From Thermoplasmatota archaeon (GTDB lineage: Archaea; Thermoplasmatota; E2; DHVEG-1; B18-G2): a stretch of DNA of 64,000 bases. The DNA lies in assembly GCA_029259115.1 (NCBI GenBank), contig JAPDJO010000018.1, positions 1-64,000 on the forward strand. Direction: 5' to 3'. Each line of letters opens with the position of its first letter. The first letter of the stretch is position 1. The translations under genes were made by a program, and so were the position numbers. The notes under the pieces were generated by a model, which made no database searches, was not told the DNA's origin, and saw only the letters and a list, made by a program, of their open reading frames with translations. Below, piece after piece: positions 16,044 to 25,222 of this stretch.

Positions 16044-17210
16044 ATGAGATCCCTATCTTGCGATGTTCTGATCATAGGTGCTGGTCCTGCTGGTAGTTCT
16101 GCAGCATTATCATCTGCAAAAGAAGGATTAGATGTGATTATTGTTGATAAGAAAGATTTACCATCAAAAACTGCCTGTGCTGAGACCATAAGCAAGGGTT
16201 TTTTCCGATATTTACCTTTTAAGATACCTGATAGACTATTAAAGCATAGGCTAAGAGGGATTAAATTTTATTATGAAGAATTCTTTGTAAAAAGAGACAA
16301 AGGTATATGGTGGAAATCTTTTACGATAGATAGGAGGGAATTTGATCCCTTCGTACTTAACTTAGCTATAGATGAAGGTGCCACATTCTTGGCATCAACC
16401 GAGTTTGTGGATCTCCGGTACTCCAGTGGTTACATAGTGAATAAAGTTCTACTACGAGATAACAAAAATAATGAACTTACCATTTATCCAAAGATCTTTA
16501 TAGCTGCAGACGGTGCTCAATCCAGCGTATTGAATGCTATGAATCTATCAAAAAATAGGGCATACTCTATCGGCTACATTAAGAGTCATGAATTTCACAA
16601 TTTAGACTTATCAGATTATGAATATGGTCATGTATACTTTGGCGAGTTTGCAGATGGTGCATATGGATATATTTTCCCAAAATCTAGAAATGTAGCAAAT
16701 ATCGGTGTTGCGAGTCTAACGGATAAGGAACTTGATAAAAGATATAAAGAATTTTTGCATATGATCAATAGAGAGATAGGAAATGGTACAAAAAAGATAG
16801 ATAGAAGTGGGATAGCCCCCATTATGGGTTTATCTGAGGATATTGCTTATGGAAATACATTGTTAGTAGGTGACGCTGCAAATCAGAATCTTAAACCCTT
16901 CGTTGAAGGGATACTTCCAGGAATAATCTGCGGATCGATAGCCGGTCAAGTAGCCGCACAATGCCTCAACGATATCAGGAACATCCGAAGATTCTACAAG
17001 GAATTAATAAAAAAGAAAATAGGAAAATTTTTCAAGGAATCTGATGCATTGAGCGATATCTTGGTAAATATATATGATAAAAGATATCGATCGAGATTCC
17101 TTATAGAATTAGCCACGTTTTCATATACTTTAGAATACGGAGAGTTGCAGAAACTCTTGAGACTCAATGAAGAAGATATTGAAACGCTTCTCAAAGAAAA
17201 ATTAGCATAA
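16044..17210 (+). CDS. Geranylgeranyl reductase-family protein (digeranylgeranylglycerophospholipid reductase-like)
   Basis: 388 residues, closer to the canonical archaeal GGR than its neighbour. FAD motif VLIIGAGPAGSSAAL; an early cysteine in KTACAETIS where the family has its redox/substrate Cys; RREFDPFVLNLA; YGYIFPKSRNVANIGVAS, matching the YxYxFP...NxG substrate-site signature; and VGDAANQNLKPFVEGILPGI. It likely saturates geranylgeranyl chains of archaeol lipids at the membrane. The ATG at 16044 follows GGAG; GTG at 16041 is the in-frame alternative. Confidence 0.87.
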   Translation: MRSLSCDVLIIGAGPAGSSAALSSAKEGLDVIIVDKKDLPSKTACAETISKGFFRYLPFKIPDRLLKHRLRGIKFYYEEFFVKRDKGIWWKSFTIDRREFDPFVLNLAIDEGATFLASTEFVDLRYSSGYIVNKVLLRDNKNNELTIYPKIFIAADGAQSSVLNAMNLSKNRAYSIGYIKSHEFHNLDLSDYEYGHVYFGEFADGAYGYIFPKSRNVANIGVASLTDKELDKRYKEFLHMINREIGNGTKKIDRSGIAPIMGLSEDIAYGNTLLVGDAANQNLKPFVEGILPGIICGSIAGQVAAQCLNDIRNIRRFYKELIKKKIGKFFKESDALSDILVNIYDKRYRSRFLIELATFSYTLEYGELQKLLRLNEEDIETLLKEKLA

Positions 17211-17219
17211 TGATGCATT

Positions 17220-18470
17220 TTAAAAACTCATCAGATTAACACTTTCATATAGATGGTGAGGTATTCCATCTTCCAGTATTAAGCTTTCCCCACCACCGAA
17301 TAAGATTAAATAGTCGCTATGTGTCTCGTCTACCATATTCTTTATCTCGTATATTCTATTGCCAAGAGTTTCGATATAAGTTTCACACATTACCCCATAT
17401 ACGAGCTTGGCTTCCTTTGAGAATATTTTTTGAATTTCGGAAAGGATTCGGTCAGCTGTTAGACTATAAAGTTCTAGCTCGTTAGATTCCAATCTATTTG
17501 CAAAATAGACGTGACTACCCAAAATTAACCCAAGCATATATGCGTGTATTTTACCTTCCTTTAACGACCCAAATGGATAATAGAAAGCTTGTGTGTAAAA
17601 CTTTTCTACCTCTCGTACAGATTTTTCGTCCCAGCCCAAAAGTCTATATAGCTCCTGAGTTGCTTCTTTACCATTAATGCGGGTAACTGTCCGTCGATCC
17701 TTTTTAGTGGAAACATTCACCTTAATACCTCTAGGTACTAGGGCTGAAGTTGAAAGAAATTCGGGCTTCAGTTGTGTAGAGACTCCTGCCAATAAGAGGG
17801 TGTTTTTCATCACCTCTTTTCCAAAAAATTGGTAGTTTTTCATTAGCTTTCCATCATCCATAGAGACCACACCAATCAGAGGTTTGTCGATTTGTGTTGA
17901 AATATGTTCTAGAATTTCATCCGCTCTATCAGTACCCATATTAGATTTCCACAAAGTAGGCAGAGCTTTTTCCATGACTCTTCCCATCGTTTTGGTTTTT
18001 ATAACAGTCTGTCTTCCTACACCTGGAAATGACGGAATGATTGGACCGGATACTATCTCTATATAAAACTCCACATTCTCTAGCGATTTTTGGCTTTTCA
18101 ACATATCGATGCACTCTTTAACTGCTTTTTGAGGATTTCTTTTGGTGTTACGACCTATGCCAGTTGATACCACCATGTCTGGATAGTGTATAGCTAATCC
18201 AGTAACACCTCTCGTAAAGCATCCATAATTATTCATAAATCCAGCCACAGTTCCTCCAATCAGAGGTGTTCCATCTGGTAAAACTTCCCAGACTCCGTTG
18301 AGGAGTTCTTGAAAACCTCCATAATTTTCGTAATGGATTGTTGAAAATAACAAGAAGAATTTTGGCTTCTCGCCATCGAGTTTTTCTAAAGCAGTCTCAG
18401 CCACCTCTCTACCAGCCTCTCTCGCATCCCATTTTCTTGATAGTCCAACTCCAGCTTTTAATTCGCTCAT
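17220..18470 (-). CDS. FIST-domain sensory protein
   Basis: 416 residues with FIST N and FIST C character: KFFLLFSTIHYE, TPLIGGTVAGFMNNYG and VTGLAIHYPD in the first half; TRINGKEATQELYRLLGWDE, YYPFGSLKEGKIHAYML, and VYGVMCETYIETLG with LILFGGGESLI in the second. FIST domains are known ligand-sensing modules, proposed to bind small molecules such as amino acids, usually linked to signalling outputs. There is no transmembrane segment, so it is cytoplasmic. Its ATG overlaps the roadblock stop by 4 nt (ATGA), placing it last in a three-gene operon with a KaiC-like ATPase. Confidence 0.8.
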   Translation of the reverse strand: MSELKAGVGLSRKWDAREAGREVAETALEKLDGEKPKFFLLFSTIHYENYGGFQELLNGVWEVLPDGTPLIGGTVAGFMNNYGCFTRGVTGLAIHYPDMVVSTGIGRNTKRNPQKAVKECIDMLKSQKSLENVEFYIEIVSGPIIPSFPGVGRQTVIKTKTMGRVMEKALPTLWKSNMGTDRADEILEHISTQIDKPLIGVVSMDDGKLMKNYQFFGKEVMKNTLLLAGVSTQLKPEFLSTSALVPRGIKVNVSTKKDRRTVTRINGKEATQELYRLLGWDEKSVREVEKFYTQAFYYPFGSLKEGKIHAYMLGLILGSHVYFANRLESNELELYSLTADRILSEIQKIFSKEAKLVYGVMCETYIETLGNRIYEIKNMVDETHSDYLILFGGGESLILEDGIPHHLYESVNLMSF

Positions 18471-18844
18471 TTCTTACCTTCTAAGATCTCAACTATTCTT
18501 CTCCTCGCATTTTCCATCTCTACCTCAATCAATCCCTTGTTTGCCAAGGATGGGATGATTGCTACGAGAGCATTGTCTGTATTTGGAATAACAAAGAAAA
18601 GAACAGAGTGATTCTTCAACCTGAATTCCATAACATCCAGACCAACACTTGCATACTCCTCTATAACTGCGAAGACATTTTTCATAGCAACAGATACTAT
18701 ATCCCAAACATCCATAATTTTGGGGTTGAATTTGGAAGTATCCGGCATTACACTAACCATATTTTTCCTTGCAACCATACAAGCGTAGATATCATCTAAT
18801 TTAAGCAAATCCTCCAGTACCTCAAGTATAGGATCATCGTTCAC
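18467..18844 (-). CDS. Roadblock/LC7-like protein
   Basis: 125 residues. A short N-terminal helix (ILEVLEDLLKLDDI) is followed by alternating strands and helices: ACMVARKNMVSVMP, a long helix ending VFAVIEEYAS, then FRLKNHSVLFFVIPNTDNALVAIIP and a C-terminal helix. This is the pattern of roadblock/LC7 (MglB-like) domains, which dimerise and regulate P-loop NTPases. The assignment is from fold pattern, not strong motifs. It is sandwiched by 4-nt overlaps between a KaiC-like ATPase and a FIST sensor. Confidence 0.6.
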   Translation of the reverse strand: MNDDPILEVLEDLLKLDDIYACMVARKNMVSVMPDTSKFNPKIMDVWDIVSVAMKNVFAVIEEYASVGLDVMEFRLKNHSVLFFVIPNTDNALVAIIPSLANKGLIEVEMENARRRIVEILEGKK

Positions 18845-19626
18845 TTGATCTCAATCCCCCTCTCGGTTATTGTTATATCAACAGGTCTAAGAGAATGTTT
18901 TGTTCCCCTCATCTTCCAGATTGTGAGCTTTCTTCTATCCATCATCGGATCGATGGCTAAGAGTATGACTCCATCCGCAAGAAATTCGGATATGGTATCT
19001 CTGGATAATCCAGATCCACCTTCTGTAAGTTCAGATGTGACCATAGACGTAGCATTCACGCTGTGCAGAAAGTCAAATATCTTTCTGATATGGTATCTTA
19101 TAACTGGTCTGGAATCTGATGGATAAGAACTTAGTTTCTCTATAACTGGAACCTTTTCAAATTCCACGGATCTACCGAGTACTAGTGGGGTATCTGCGAA
19201 TGGAGATAGGGAGTCAAGAACTATCCTGTCAAAATCTCCAGTTAAGACTAGATCACCCATCTCGTGGTATGCCCCAGATCTTTCAAGGTCTATGTGAGAC
19301 AATTTGAGTAGACCTTTTTCTATGGCTGGCAAGAAGTTAAATCCAGCAGCATTTGCATGTATTAGTAAACTCTCTATCTTTTGGTCAACAGATATATACA
19401 AGCATCTTTCACCATTTTTTATACCAGCATTTATGAAATGAAAACAGAGTATACTTTTTCCAGATCCCGGAGGACCGGATACAAGGGTTACACTATTCTT
19501 GGGCAAGCCACCTTGAAGGAGCTCGTCCAATTTTGGTATGCCAGTGGATACTCTCTCTATAGTCAGATCTTTTTTCTCTACAGCTCTCTCTATATAGTAA
19601 AATGATCTGTCATTCATCATGTGCAT
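18841..19626 (-). CDS. KaiC-like RecA-family ATPase
   Basis: 261 residues, single RecA/KaiC domain. GIPKLDELLQGGLPKNSVTLVSGPPGSGKS is cut here to its key parts: GLP.N then Walker A GPPGSGKS near residue 45. Walker B is DRIVLDSLSPF, and the late ISEFLADGVILL plus WKMRGTKH are KaiC-family motifs. Archaeal KaiC-like proteins act in signalling and motility switching. It heads a three-gene operon with roadblock and FIST genes. The start may be ATG 19626, 19620 or 19617. Two TATA-like TTTTATAAT elements lie upstream. Confidence 0.85.
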   Translation of the reverse strand: MHMMNDRSFYYIERAVEKKDLTIERVSTGIPKLDELLQGGLPKNSVTLVSGPPGSGKSILCFHFINAGIKNGERCLYISVDQKIESLLIHANAAGFNFLPAIEKGLLKLSHIDLERSGAYHEMGDLVLTGDFDRIVLDSLSPFADTPLVLGRSVEFEKVPVIEKLSSYPSDSRPVIRYHIRKIFDFLHSVNATSMVTSELTEGGSGLSRDTISEFLADGVILLAIDPMMDRRKLTIWKMRGTKHSLRPVDITITERGIEIK

Positions 19627-19675
19627 CCCATCCTCGGCAAATTATAAAACGTGAAGCAATTATAAAAGTTTATCG

Positions 19676-20809
19676 CTATACACCTATAGCAACTCTCAAC
19701 AAATCCCTTAAACCTGGAGAGAATCCCAGTATAAAGATCGCTATCTTGAGGAGATTTAGCAAGCTGGAATAACTTTTCTCTTTTTTTGAAACATCTTCGA
19801 ATATCAGAATTATGAGAACTATCAATATCACTTTAACAATTGGAAAAAGAACTCCAGACGATATATCCATAAAGAGGAAAGAAACGGGGTGCTTTTCTCC
19901 ATACGAAGGGATCCCCATATTGAACGGATCATATATAGATATGTAGCTGGTAAATCCATCCAAAGAATGACCAAACAGCATAGCTAGATTCAAAGGTTTT
20001 GAAAAGAATTCCAGTTTCTTGATGTATTTACTGAGCAGATAAGCTATTGCGGTGATTGTTATTGGAAAAGATATGCAAACTAGAAGTACATCTATTCTGA
20101 AGATTTTATCATATGAAGCATAGCCAAATGAAATCAGACCTGATGCACATAGTGTCAAACCTATAGAGAATGTTATAGTTAGAATGGATAGATCTTTCTT
20201 GAAATAGAGAGAAGTAAAAACTATTGCAACTAGAGTTGCGAAGATTATGGGGTTTACAGGATTAACAATTAGATTTCTAAATGCAAACCAGAAAAGCGTG
20301 TAAAGTAAAATTAAGATAAATGCGTAAATAATTAGGAGGGATTTCTTCTTCCTATTTTCGAAAATCCAGCCAAGAATTATGGATACCAGAGCATAAGCAG
20401 CTACCTGAACATATATCAAAGGAGATATAAACCAGAAAGATAGAGGTATCTTAAAATATCCAGCATCTTCGAGTACTCTAGATACAGACCCAAATATGAT
20501 GAATGGAAAAAGGGATTTGCATAGATTCCAGTTAATATCTATGTTCAATTTCTTAAGGAGTCTATAGATGTAATAGAGGGAGAGCAGAGCTATGATACCA
20601 TATGTTATCTCAGATACTATGGTATAGCCTTCATGAGCGACTACACCATGATACTCAACCTCTCTACCCAAAGCATCCGCAACAACTGGACCCCAGTAAT
20701 ATTTCCATATCCATCTATCATAAACTATTGATGGAAAGAAGATGTATCCTACCATTACAGAGAAAAAGAAAATTACCAAGGCTAAGAGAATTAAATGATC
20801 TCTCCTCAT
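19676..20809 (-). CDS. DUF63 polytopic membrane protein
   Basis: 377 residues with about ten hydrophobic helices. The pattern near the start (FFFSVMVGYIFFPSIVYDRW, then YWGPVVADA) and the motifs SRVLEDAGYFKIP, NPLNIIFA-like stretch and FGHSLDGFTSYISIYDP match archaeal DUF63. The conserved Glu-Asp and His-Asp pairs lie at membrane faces and suggest an enzyme or carrier acting on a hydrophobic substrate, but the function is unknown. It diverges from egsA with a 56-nt gap. Confidence 0.8.
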   Translation of the reverse strand: MRRDHLILLALVIFFFSVMVGYIFFPSIVYDRWIWKYYWGPVVADALGREVEYHGVVAHEGYTIVSEITYGIIALLSLYYIYRLLKKLNIDINWNLCKSLFPFIIFGSVSRVLEDAGYFKIPLSFWFISPLIYVQVAAYALVSIILGWIFENRKKKSLLIIYAFILILLYTLFWFAFRNLIVNPVNPIIFATLVAIVFTSLYFKKDLSILTITFSIGLTLCASGLISFGYASYDKIFRIDVLLVCISFPITITAIAYLLSKYIKKLEFFSKPLNLAMLFGHSLDGFTSYISIYDPFNMGIPSYGEKHPVSFLFMDISSGVLFPIVKVILIVLIILIFEDVSKKEKSYSSLLNLLKIAIFILGFSPGLRDLLRVAIGV

Positions 20810-20865
20810 TCTTCAACTCGAAGGCAAAAATAATATATTAATCTCTCGTTTACCGCTAGCTGATT

Positions 20866-21924
20866 ATGACGAAGTTTCTAAAGATCAAGGAAATGATCTT
20901 CCCTAGAGACATAATAGTTGGGCATGAAGCCCTAGAAAGATTACCTGATTTGTGTGAAAGATTGTTAGAAGGTAAAGCTTTGATTGTTGAAGGAAAAAAG
21001 ACAAAAAAGATAGCGGGAGATAGAGTAAAAAAACTCTTGCAAAAGTCCAAGTTTGAAACGTTCGAGATCGTCGTAACATCATCAACGATGAGAGAGGTTA
21101 AGAAGGTTCAGAGAGTTATAGAAAAGGAAAAGATAAACTTTGTCGTCGGCGTCGGCGGAGGCAAAGTGATTGATGTCTCGAAGCTTTCATCATATCGAAG
21201 CAACATACCCTTTATCAGTGTACCAACTGCTGCGTCTCACGATGGGATAGCATCTCCAATGGCTTCTATAAAGGATAAGGATTCTCAGGCATCAAAGAAG
21301 GCTGTATCCCCTTTAGCTATAGTAGCAGATACATCTATAATAAAAAAAGCTCCTTATAGGATGCTATCCTCTGGATGCGCAGATGTCATATCCAATCTCT
21401 CTGCAATAAAGGATTGGGAACTGGCTCATCGACTTAGGAATGAGGAATTCAGCACCTATGCCTACTCTCTATCAAAAACATCGGCTGAGCTCATCATGGA
21501 GAATTCTGATCTGATTAAAACGTATACGGAAGAAGGGGTATGGATAGCTGTTAAAGGGATGATAGTTTCTGGAGTAGCCATGAGTGTGGCAGGAAATTCC
21601 AGACCCGCATCTGGAGCTGAGCACATGTTTTCTCATGCCCTCGATGCAATAGCACCTGGCAAAGCTTTACACGGAGAACAATGTGGGGTTGGAGCAATAA
21701 TGATGTTATATTTGCATGGTGAAGATTGGAAGAGTGTAAGAGATGTGCTTAAAGAGATTGGAGCTCCCACAAATGCAAAAGAGCTCGGAATACCTAAGAA
21801 AAAGATAGTGGAGGCTCTTGTTAGGGCACATTCCATAAGACCTGATAGATACACGATTTTGGGTGAAGGCGGTCTCACGAAGGAGGCCGCAAAAAGCATA
21901 GCAAAAAAGACTGGGGTGATATAA
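20866..21924 (+). CDS. egsA: sn-Glycerol-1-phosphate dehydrogenase
   Basis: 352 residues. Makes the archaeal glycerol backbone stereoisomer from dihydroxyacetone phosphate with NAD(P)H and zinc. Signatures: VVGVGGGKVIDVSK (dinucleotide loop), VPTAASHDGIASPMAS, the metal ligands Asp in SGCADVISN and His residues in SGAEHMFSHALDA and ALHGEQCGVG. Full length for the family. Its stop shares one base with the ATG of the UPF0179 gene. It marks the organism as an archaeon. Confidence 0.95.
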   Translation: MTKFLKIKEMIFPRDIIVGHEALERLPDLCERLLEGKALIVEGKKTKKIAGDRVKKLLQKSKFETFEIVVTSSTMREVKKVQRVIEKEKINFVVGVGGGKVIDVSKLSSYRSNIPFISVPTAASHDGIASPMASIKDKDSQASKKAVSPLAIVADTSIIKKAPYRMLSSGCADVISNLSAIKDWELAHRLRNEEFSTYAYSLSKTSAELIMENSDLIKTYTEEGVWIAVKGMIVSGVAMSVAGNSRPASGAEHMFSHALDAIAPGKALHGEQCGVGAIMMLYLHGEDWKSVRDVLKEIGAPTNAKELGIPKKKIVEALVRAHSIRPDRYTILGEGGLTKEAAKSIAKKTGVI

Positions 21925-22352
21925 TGCCTATAGTAACTCTTGTTGGAGAAAGAGTGGCCAAGAAAGGGAATGAGTTTATCTATTTAGGACCAAGTCCCGA
22001 ATGTAAGAATTGTAAGCTGAAAACGGTCTGTTTCAACTTAAAGAGATTCAGAAGATACAGGATAGTTGGAATAAGAAACAAAAGGCATAGCTGTAATCAA
22101 CATGATGGTGGAGTAAGAGTTGTAGAAGTAGAGGAGTTGCCAATAGTATCAAGCTTGGAAGGAAAGATAAAAGAGGGAAGCAAAACAAAGGTCAAGATTA
22201 TAGATTGTAAAAGATTGGACTGCGAAAACTATGATATATGCCACAATCCAGCTGTTGAAGAGAATAGAGATTACAAGATATCGAAGATTATTGGTGAGAT
22301 GAACTGTAAGATTGGAAAAAATCTGATGAAGGTAGAGTTGTCAGAGATCTAG
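21924..22352 (+). CDS. UPF0179 cysteine-rich protein
   Basis: 142 residues with two similar halves, each holding spaced cysteines: ECKNCKLKTVCFNL with HSC, and DCKRLDCENYDIC-type with NC near the end. This is UPF0179, found across euryarchaea, probably binding a metal or Fe-S cluster; no reaction is known. It overlaps egsA by a single base, so the two are translated together. Its last 4 nt overlap the convergent lipoprotein-like gene. Confidence 0.85.
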   Translation: MPIVTLVGERVAKKGNEFIYLGPSPECKNCKLKTVCFNLKRFRRYRIVGIRNKRHSCNQHDGGVRVVEVEELPIVSSLEGKIKEGSKTKVKIIDCKRLDCENYDICHNPAVEENRDYKISKIIGEMNCKIGKNLMKVELSEI

Positions 22353-22936
22353 TGGCATACAACATTATATATCAGTCCATCATCCCCAACTATACCATCT
22401 ATGCTTCCTTCTGGATCAGCCACTATTCTATGCCAACCTTCTATACCATCTATTTCACTTAAATCGGAATAGCCCATGCATATTACAGAGATTCCTGATT
22501 TGCTACAGCTCCATACCTCTCCTATAATTCTATAATTATGGGTACCTTTTATTCCATCATAAATGATAAAAAGAGTTTTGTGTCCTTTCAGAATCTCTCT
22601 TTCTCCATATGTTTTGTTGCTCTCGATAATCTCTATATCATACTTCTCTGCCTGATTTTTTATGTCTTTCTCAACCATATCCAATAGCTTGTCTTTACTC
22701 TGCATTATCAGAAATTTCATAGATGTGACGCTAAGATAGGATACATCTCCATTTTTATAAATCTTTGTTGACCATTTACCTATACCGAGAAATCCTGATC
22801 CCTTCTCCTCGCTTCCAAAATCTTCATACCATCCATTTGTGAGTAGGCTTTGCGGTATATAGGCTTCCTTTAGAGATAGGCATCCAAAATTAAGAAAGAT
22901 GAGAATAAAAATTGTTATGATTGCTATCTTTTTCAT
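22349..22936 (-). CDS. Secreted lipoprotein-like protein
   Basis: 195 residues. A hydrophobic signal segment ends in LNFGC at residue 19, a weak lipobox (Phe-Gly-Cys), so it may be lipid-anchored. The mature domain is mixed alpha/beta: WSTKIYKNGDVSYLSVT, a helix DKLLDMVEKDIKNQAEKY, EREILKGHKTLFIIYDG and RIIGEVWSCSKSGISVICMGY, ending in an acidic stretch. No family is recognised. It follows metK by 2 nt and could be co-transcribed. Confidence 0.55.
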   Translation of the reverse strand: MKKIAIITIFILIFLNFGCLSLKEAYIPQSLLTNGWYEDFGSEEKGSGFLGIGKWSTKIYKNGDVSYLSVTSMKFLIMQSKDKLLDMVEKDIKNQAEKYDIEIIESNKTYGEREILKGHKTLFIIYDGIKGTHNYRIIGEVWSCSKSGISVICMGYSDLSEIDGIEGWHRIVADPEGSIDGIVGDDGLIYNVVCH

Positions 22937-22938
22937 TT

Positions 22939-24084
22939 TTATTTAGTGGCTTTTTTCAGGATCTCTACTTTATCTGTTCTCTCCCATGTGAAGTCAGGAT
23001 CCTCTCTTCCGAAATGCCCATAGGCTGCGGTTTTCTTATAGATCGGTCTTCTGAGATCTAAAACCTTTATTATCTGTGCAGGCTTCAATGGGAAGTAATG
23101 CCAAACAATCTCTTCTATCTTCTCAACAGGAATCTTATTTGTTCCGAAGCATTCAATATCTAAAGATATTGGCTCTGGTACACCTATAGCATATGCTAGG
23201 CTTATCTCACATTTCTCTGCAAGTCCAGCGGCAACTATGTTTTTGGCTATGTATCTGGCTGCATAGGCTCCGCTTCTATCTACTTTGGTTGGATCCTTTC
23301 CAGAGAAGGCGCCTCCGCCATGTCTGGCTACCCCTCCATAGGTATCAACCATTATCTTTCTACCAGTTAAGCCTGCATCAGCGTAAGGTCCACCTCTCAC
23401 GAAAGAACCGGTTGGATTAACATATATCTTTGTATCATCATCCATCCATTCTTTGCATACCGGCTTTATCACTTCTTGAACTATATCTCTCTCAAGTTTT
23501 TCCTTTGATATTCCTGGATCATGCTGTGTAGATACAACTATCGCATATGCTCTCACAGGCTTACCATCTTCGTATTCTATAGATACCTGTGACTTACCAT
23601 CTGGCCTTAGATAAGGTACTCTTCCTTCTTTCCTGACAGTGGCTAATCTTTTTGTTAATTTATGAGCAAGCATTATTGGTAAAGGCATAAGTTCTTTTGT
23701 TTCTTTACATGCATAACCGTACATCATTCCCTGATCTCCAGCCCCGAGCTCTTCATCATTGAGAATTACGCCTCTCGATATATCTGGACTCTGCTCTGTT
23801 ATCTGAACCCATACTGAGCAGGTCTCCCATTCTATTCCATATTCTGCTTTTGTGTAACCTATCTCTTTTATAGTCTGTCTGACCACATGAGGAACATCAA
23901 CATAACCTTCTGTTGTCATCTCACCAAAAACCAGCACTCCTCCATTCTTAGTTGCGGCTTCTATTGCTACTCTAGAAAATTTGTCCTGTCTCAAAGCATC
24001 ATCGAGAATAGCATCAGATATGAGATCGCACATCTTGTCTGGATGCCCCTCTGTTACTGATTCAGACGTAACTATCTTTCCCAT
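22939..24084 (-). CDS. metK: S-adenosylmethionine synthase, bacterial type
   Basis: 381 residues. The bacterial/eukaryotic MAT family is unmistakable: [50 protein letters not shown] (P-loop-like), [45 protein letters not shown] and [10 protein letters not shown]. Most archaea use the unrelated-looking archaeal MAT (COG1812); a bacterial MetK suggests replacement by transfer. Base use looks like its neighbours, so the event is not recent. The ATG at 24084 starts at [12 protein letters not shown] 24093 adds three residues. Confidence 0.95.
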   Translation of the reverse strand: MGKIVTSESVTEGHPDKMCDLISDAILDDALRQDKFSRVAIEAATKNGGVLVFGEMTTEGYVDVPHVVRQTIKEIGYTKAEYGIEWETCSVWVQITEQSPDISRGVILNDEELGAGDQGMMYGYACKETKELMPLPIMLAHKLTKRLATVRKEGRVPYLRPDGKSQVSIEYEDGKPVRAYAIVVSTQHDPGISKEKLERDIVQEVIKPVCKEWMDDDTKIYVNPTGSFVRGGPYADAGLTGRKIMVDTYGGVARHGGGAFSGKDPTKVDRSGAYAARYIAKNIVAAGLAEKCEISLAYAIGVPEPISLDIECFGTNKIPVEKIEEIVWHYFPLKPAQIIKVLDLRRPIYKKTAAYGHFGREDPDFTWERTDKVEILKKATK

Positions 24085-24141
24085 CTTTACCACCAGCGAT
24101 TTAAGTGGAAGGTCTAATTCGCTTATAACCTTTTTCTCTAA

Positions 24142-24151
24142 GTTTTTATAT
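24142..24151 (+). promoter_or_regulatory. TATA box of tRNA-Ile
   Basis: TTTTTATATG lies about 25 nt before the first base of the tRNA, matching archaeal promoter spacing. Confidence 0.5.
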
Positions 24152-24172
24152 GAGATTGATATTCGCTATTTG

Positions 24173-24247
24173 GGGCCCGTAGCTTAGCCTGGTTGGAGCG
24201 CCCGGCTGATAACCGGGAGGTCAGGAGTTCAAATCTCCTCGGGCCCA
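24173..24247 (+). tRNA. tRNA-Ile (GAT anticodon)
   Basis: A 75-nt cloverleaf. The acceptor arm GGGCCCG pairs with CGGGCCC, discriminator A at 24247. The anticodon stem CCCGG/CCGGG encloses CTGATAA, so the anticodon is GAT (Ile). The T arm is AGGAG TTCAAAT CTCCT. CCA is not encoded, and no intron is present in the anticodon loop. The G+C-rich stems fit a warm-living archaeon. Confidence 0.97.
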
Positions 24248-24297
24248 CTTCTGCAGATAAGTTTTTTATTAGGTTTATCTCTTTTAGCTAGAGAGAC

Positions 24298-24576
24298 ATG
24301 AAGAGGAAAATATCAAAGTTTAAACTTTCTCTGCTAATAATAGGTCTAGCTCTCGTATTTACAAGTGTTATACTTATGTTCCATGGATATGATATTCTTA
24401 AGGAGTCGAAAGCAGGATCGATGGGTAATATGTTCTCAAAAACTCTCGATTCACTTATGTATCTCTTGGGAGGTAGCCTGCTTTTGGTTTTTGGAATAGC
24501 ATTTGTCTATTATAGTCAAATGAATGGAATGTTTATTTATGAAGAGAAATCCAAGTCTGAGAATGAAGAATTTTAG
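24298..24576 (+). CDS. Small two-helix membrane protein
   Basis: 92 residues. A basic N-terminus (MKRKISKFK) is followed by a helix LSLLIIGLALVFTSVILMF, an outside loop, a second helix LMYLLGGSLLLVFGIAFVYY and an acidic tail. No family is recognised. It lies between the tRNA and the heat-shock gene; TATA-like TTTTTTATTAGG is about 30 nt upstream. Confidence 0.5.
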   Translation: MKRKISKFKLSLLIIGLALVFTSVILMFHGYDILKESKAGSMGNMFSKTLDSLMYLLGGSLLLVFGIAFVYYSQMNGMFIYEEKSKSENEEF

Positions 24577-24578
24577 GG

Positions 24579-25136
24579 TTATTCTATGCTGACGTGATAA
24601 GCTTCTCCTTCTTTCTTTTTGCTTTTCCTCTTTATAACAATATCGAGGATGCCGTTTTTGTATGTAGCTTTTGTTGTCTTTGGCTTTACCTTACACGGTA
24701 ACTCTATCAACTTGTGATATTTTTTCTTTGGATTGTTAACCTTTATCTCTACCGTATCCTCGGTTACCTTAAGATCTATGTCTTTCTTTTCAACTCCTGG
24801 AATCTCCATGGTTATCGCAACATCCTCGTCACCTTCTATCACATCTGTTAAGGGTTCTATCTCATCTGATACAATAGCCTCGCCATCTGGAGTCTCTATG
24901 GCTTTGTTTCCAAACTCTTCCAGTCTTGGTCTTCCGTCTGGACCTATGGTGAGTTTGAATCCTCTGACAATAGGTTTACCTGGCTCTGCATTTGTCAGCA
25001 TCTTGAATAACTCTTCTGCCATCCTCTCTATATCTTCCAGAAATCTCTCGTCGAAGAACTTATCTAAAATATCATCGTCTATACCTAGGAATCTGAAAGG
25101 ATTTTTTCTTCTTCTATCTCTTCTGAATGGATCCAT
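24579..25136 (-). CDS. Hsp20-family small heat-shock protein
   Basis: 185 residues with the alpha-crystallin domain at about 95-180. DVIEGDEDVAITMEIPGVEKKDI and the C-terminal A-x-x-x-N-G-I-L variant (ATYKNGILDIVIKRK) are diagnostic. The N-terminal ~90 residues are basic then acidic, with GPDGRPRLEEFGN, a stretch seen in archaeal sHSPs. It acts as an ATP-independent cytoplasmic holdase. No IxI oligomerisation motif is clear at the tail (YHVSIE). Confidence 0.88.
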   Translation of the reverse strand: MDPFRRDRRRKNPFRFLGIDDDILDKFFDERFLEDIERMAEELFKMLTNAEPGKPIVRGFKLTIGPDGRPRLEEFGNKAIETPDGEAIVSDEIEPLTDVIEGDEDVAITMEIPGVEKKDIDLKVTEDTVEIKVNNPKKKYHKLIELPCKVKPKTTKATYKNGILDIVIKRKSKKKEGEAYHVSIE

Positions 25137-25222
25137 GGTATCTGAATATTATAAGCAGGGGTTAGGATTTAAAGTATTCGGTCTTTATGATTGCTGTGAA
25201 GTTGTCCGGGATTATAAACTCC

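Noticed and set aside
24085..24172. SAM riboswitch upstream of metK
   Set aside because: The leader is short and A+T-rich and has none of the conserved helices of known SAM riboswitches.
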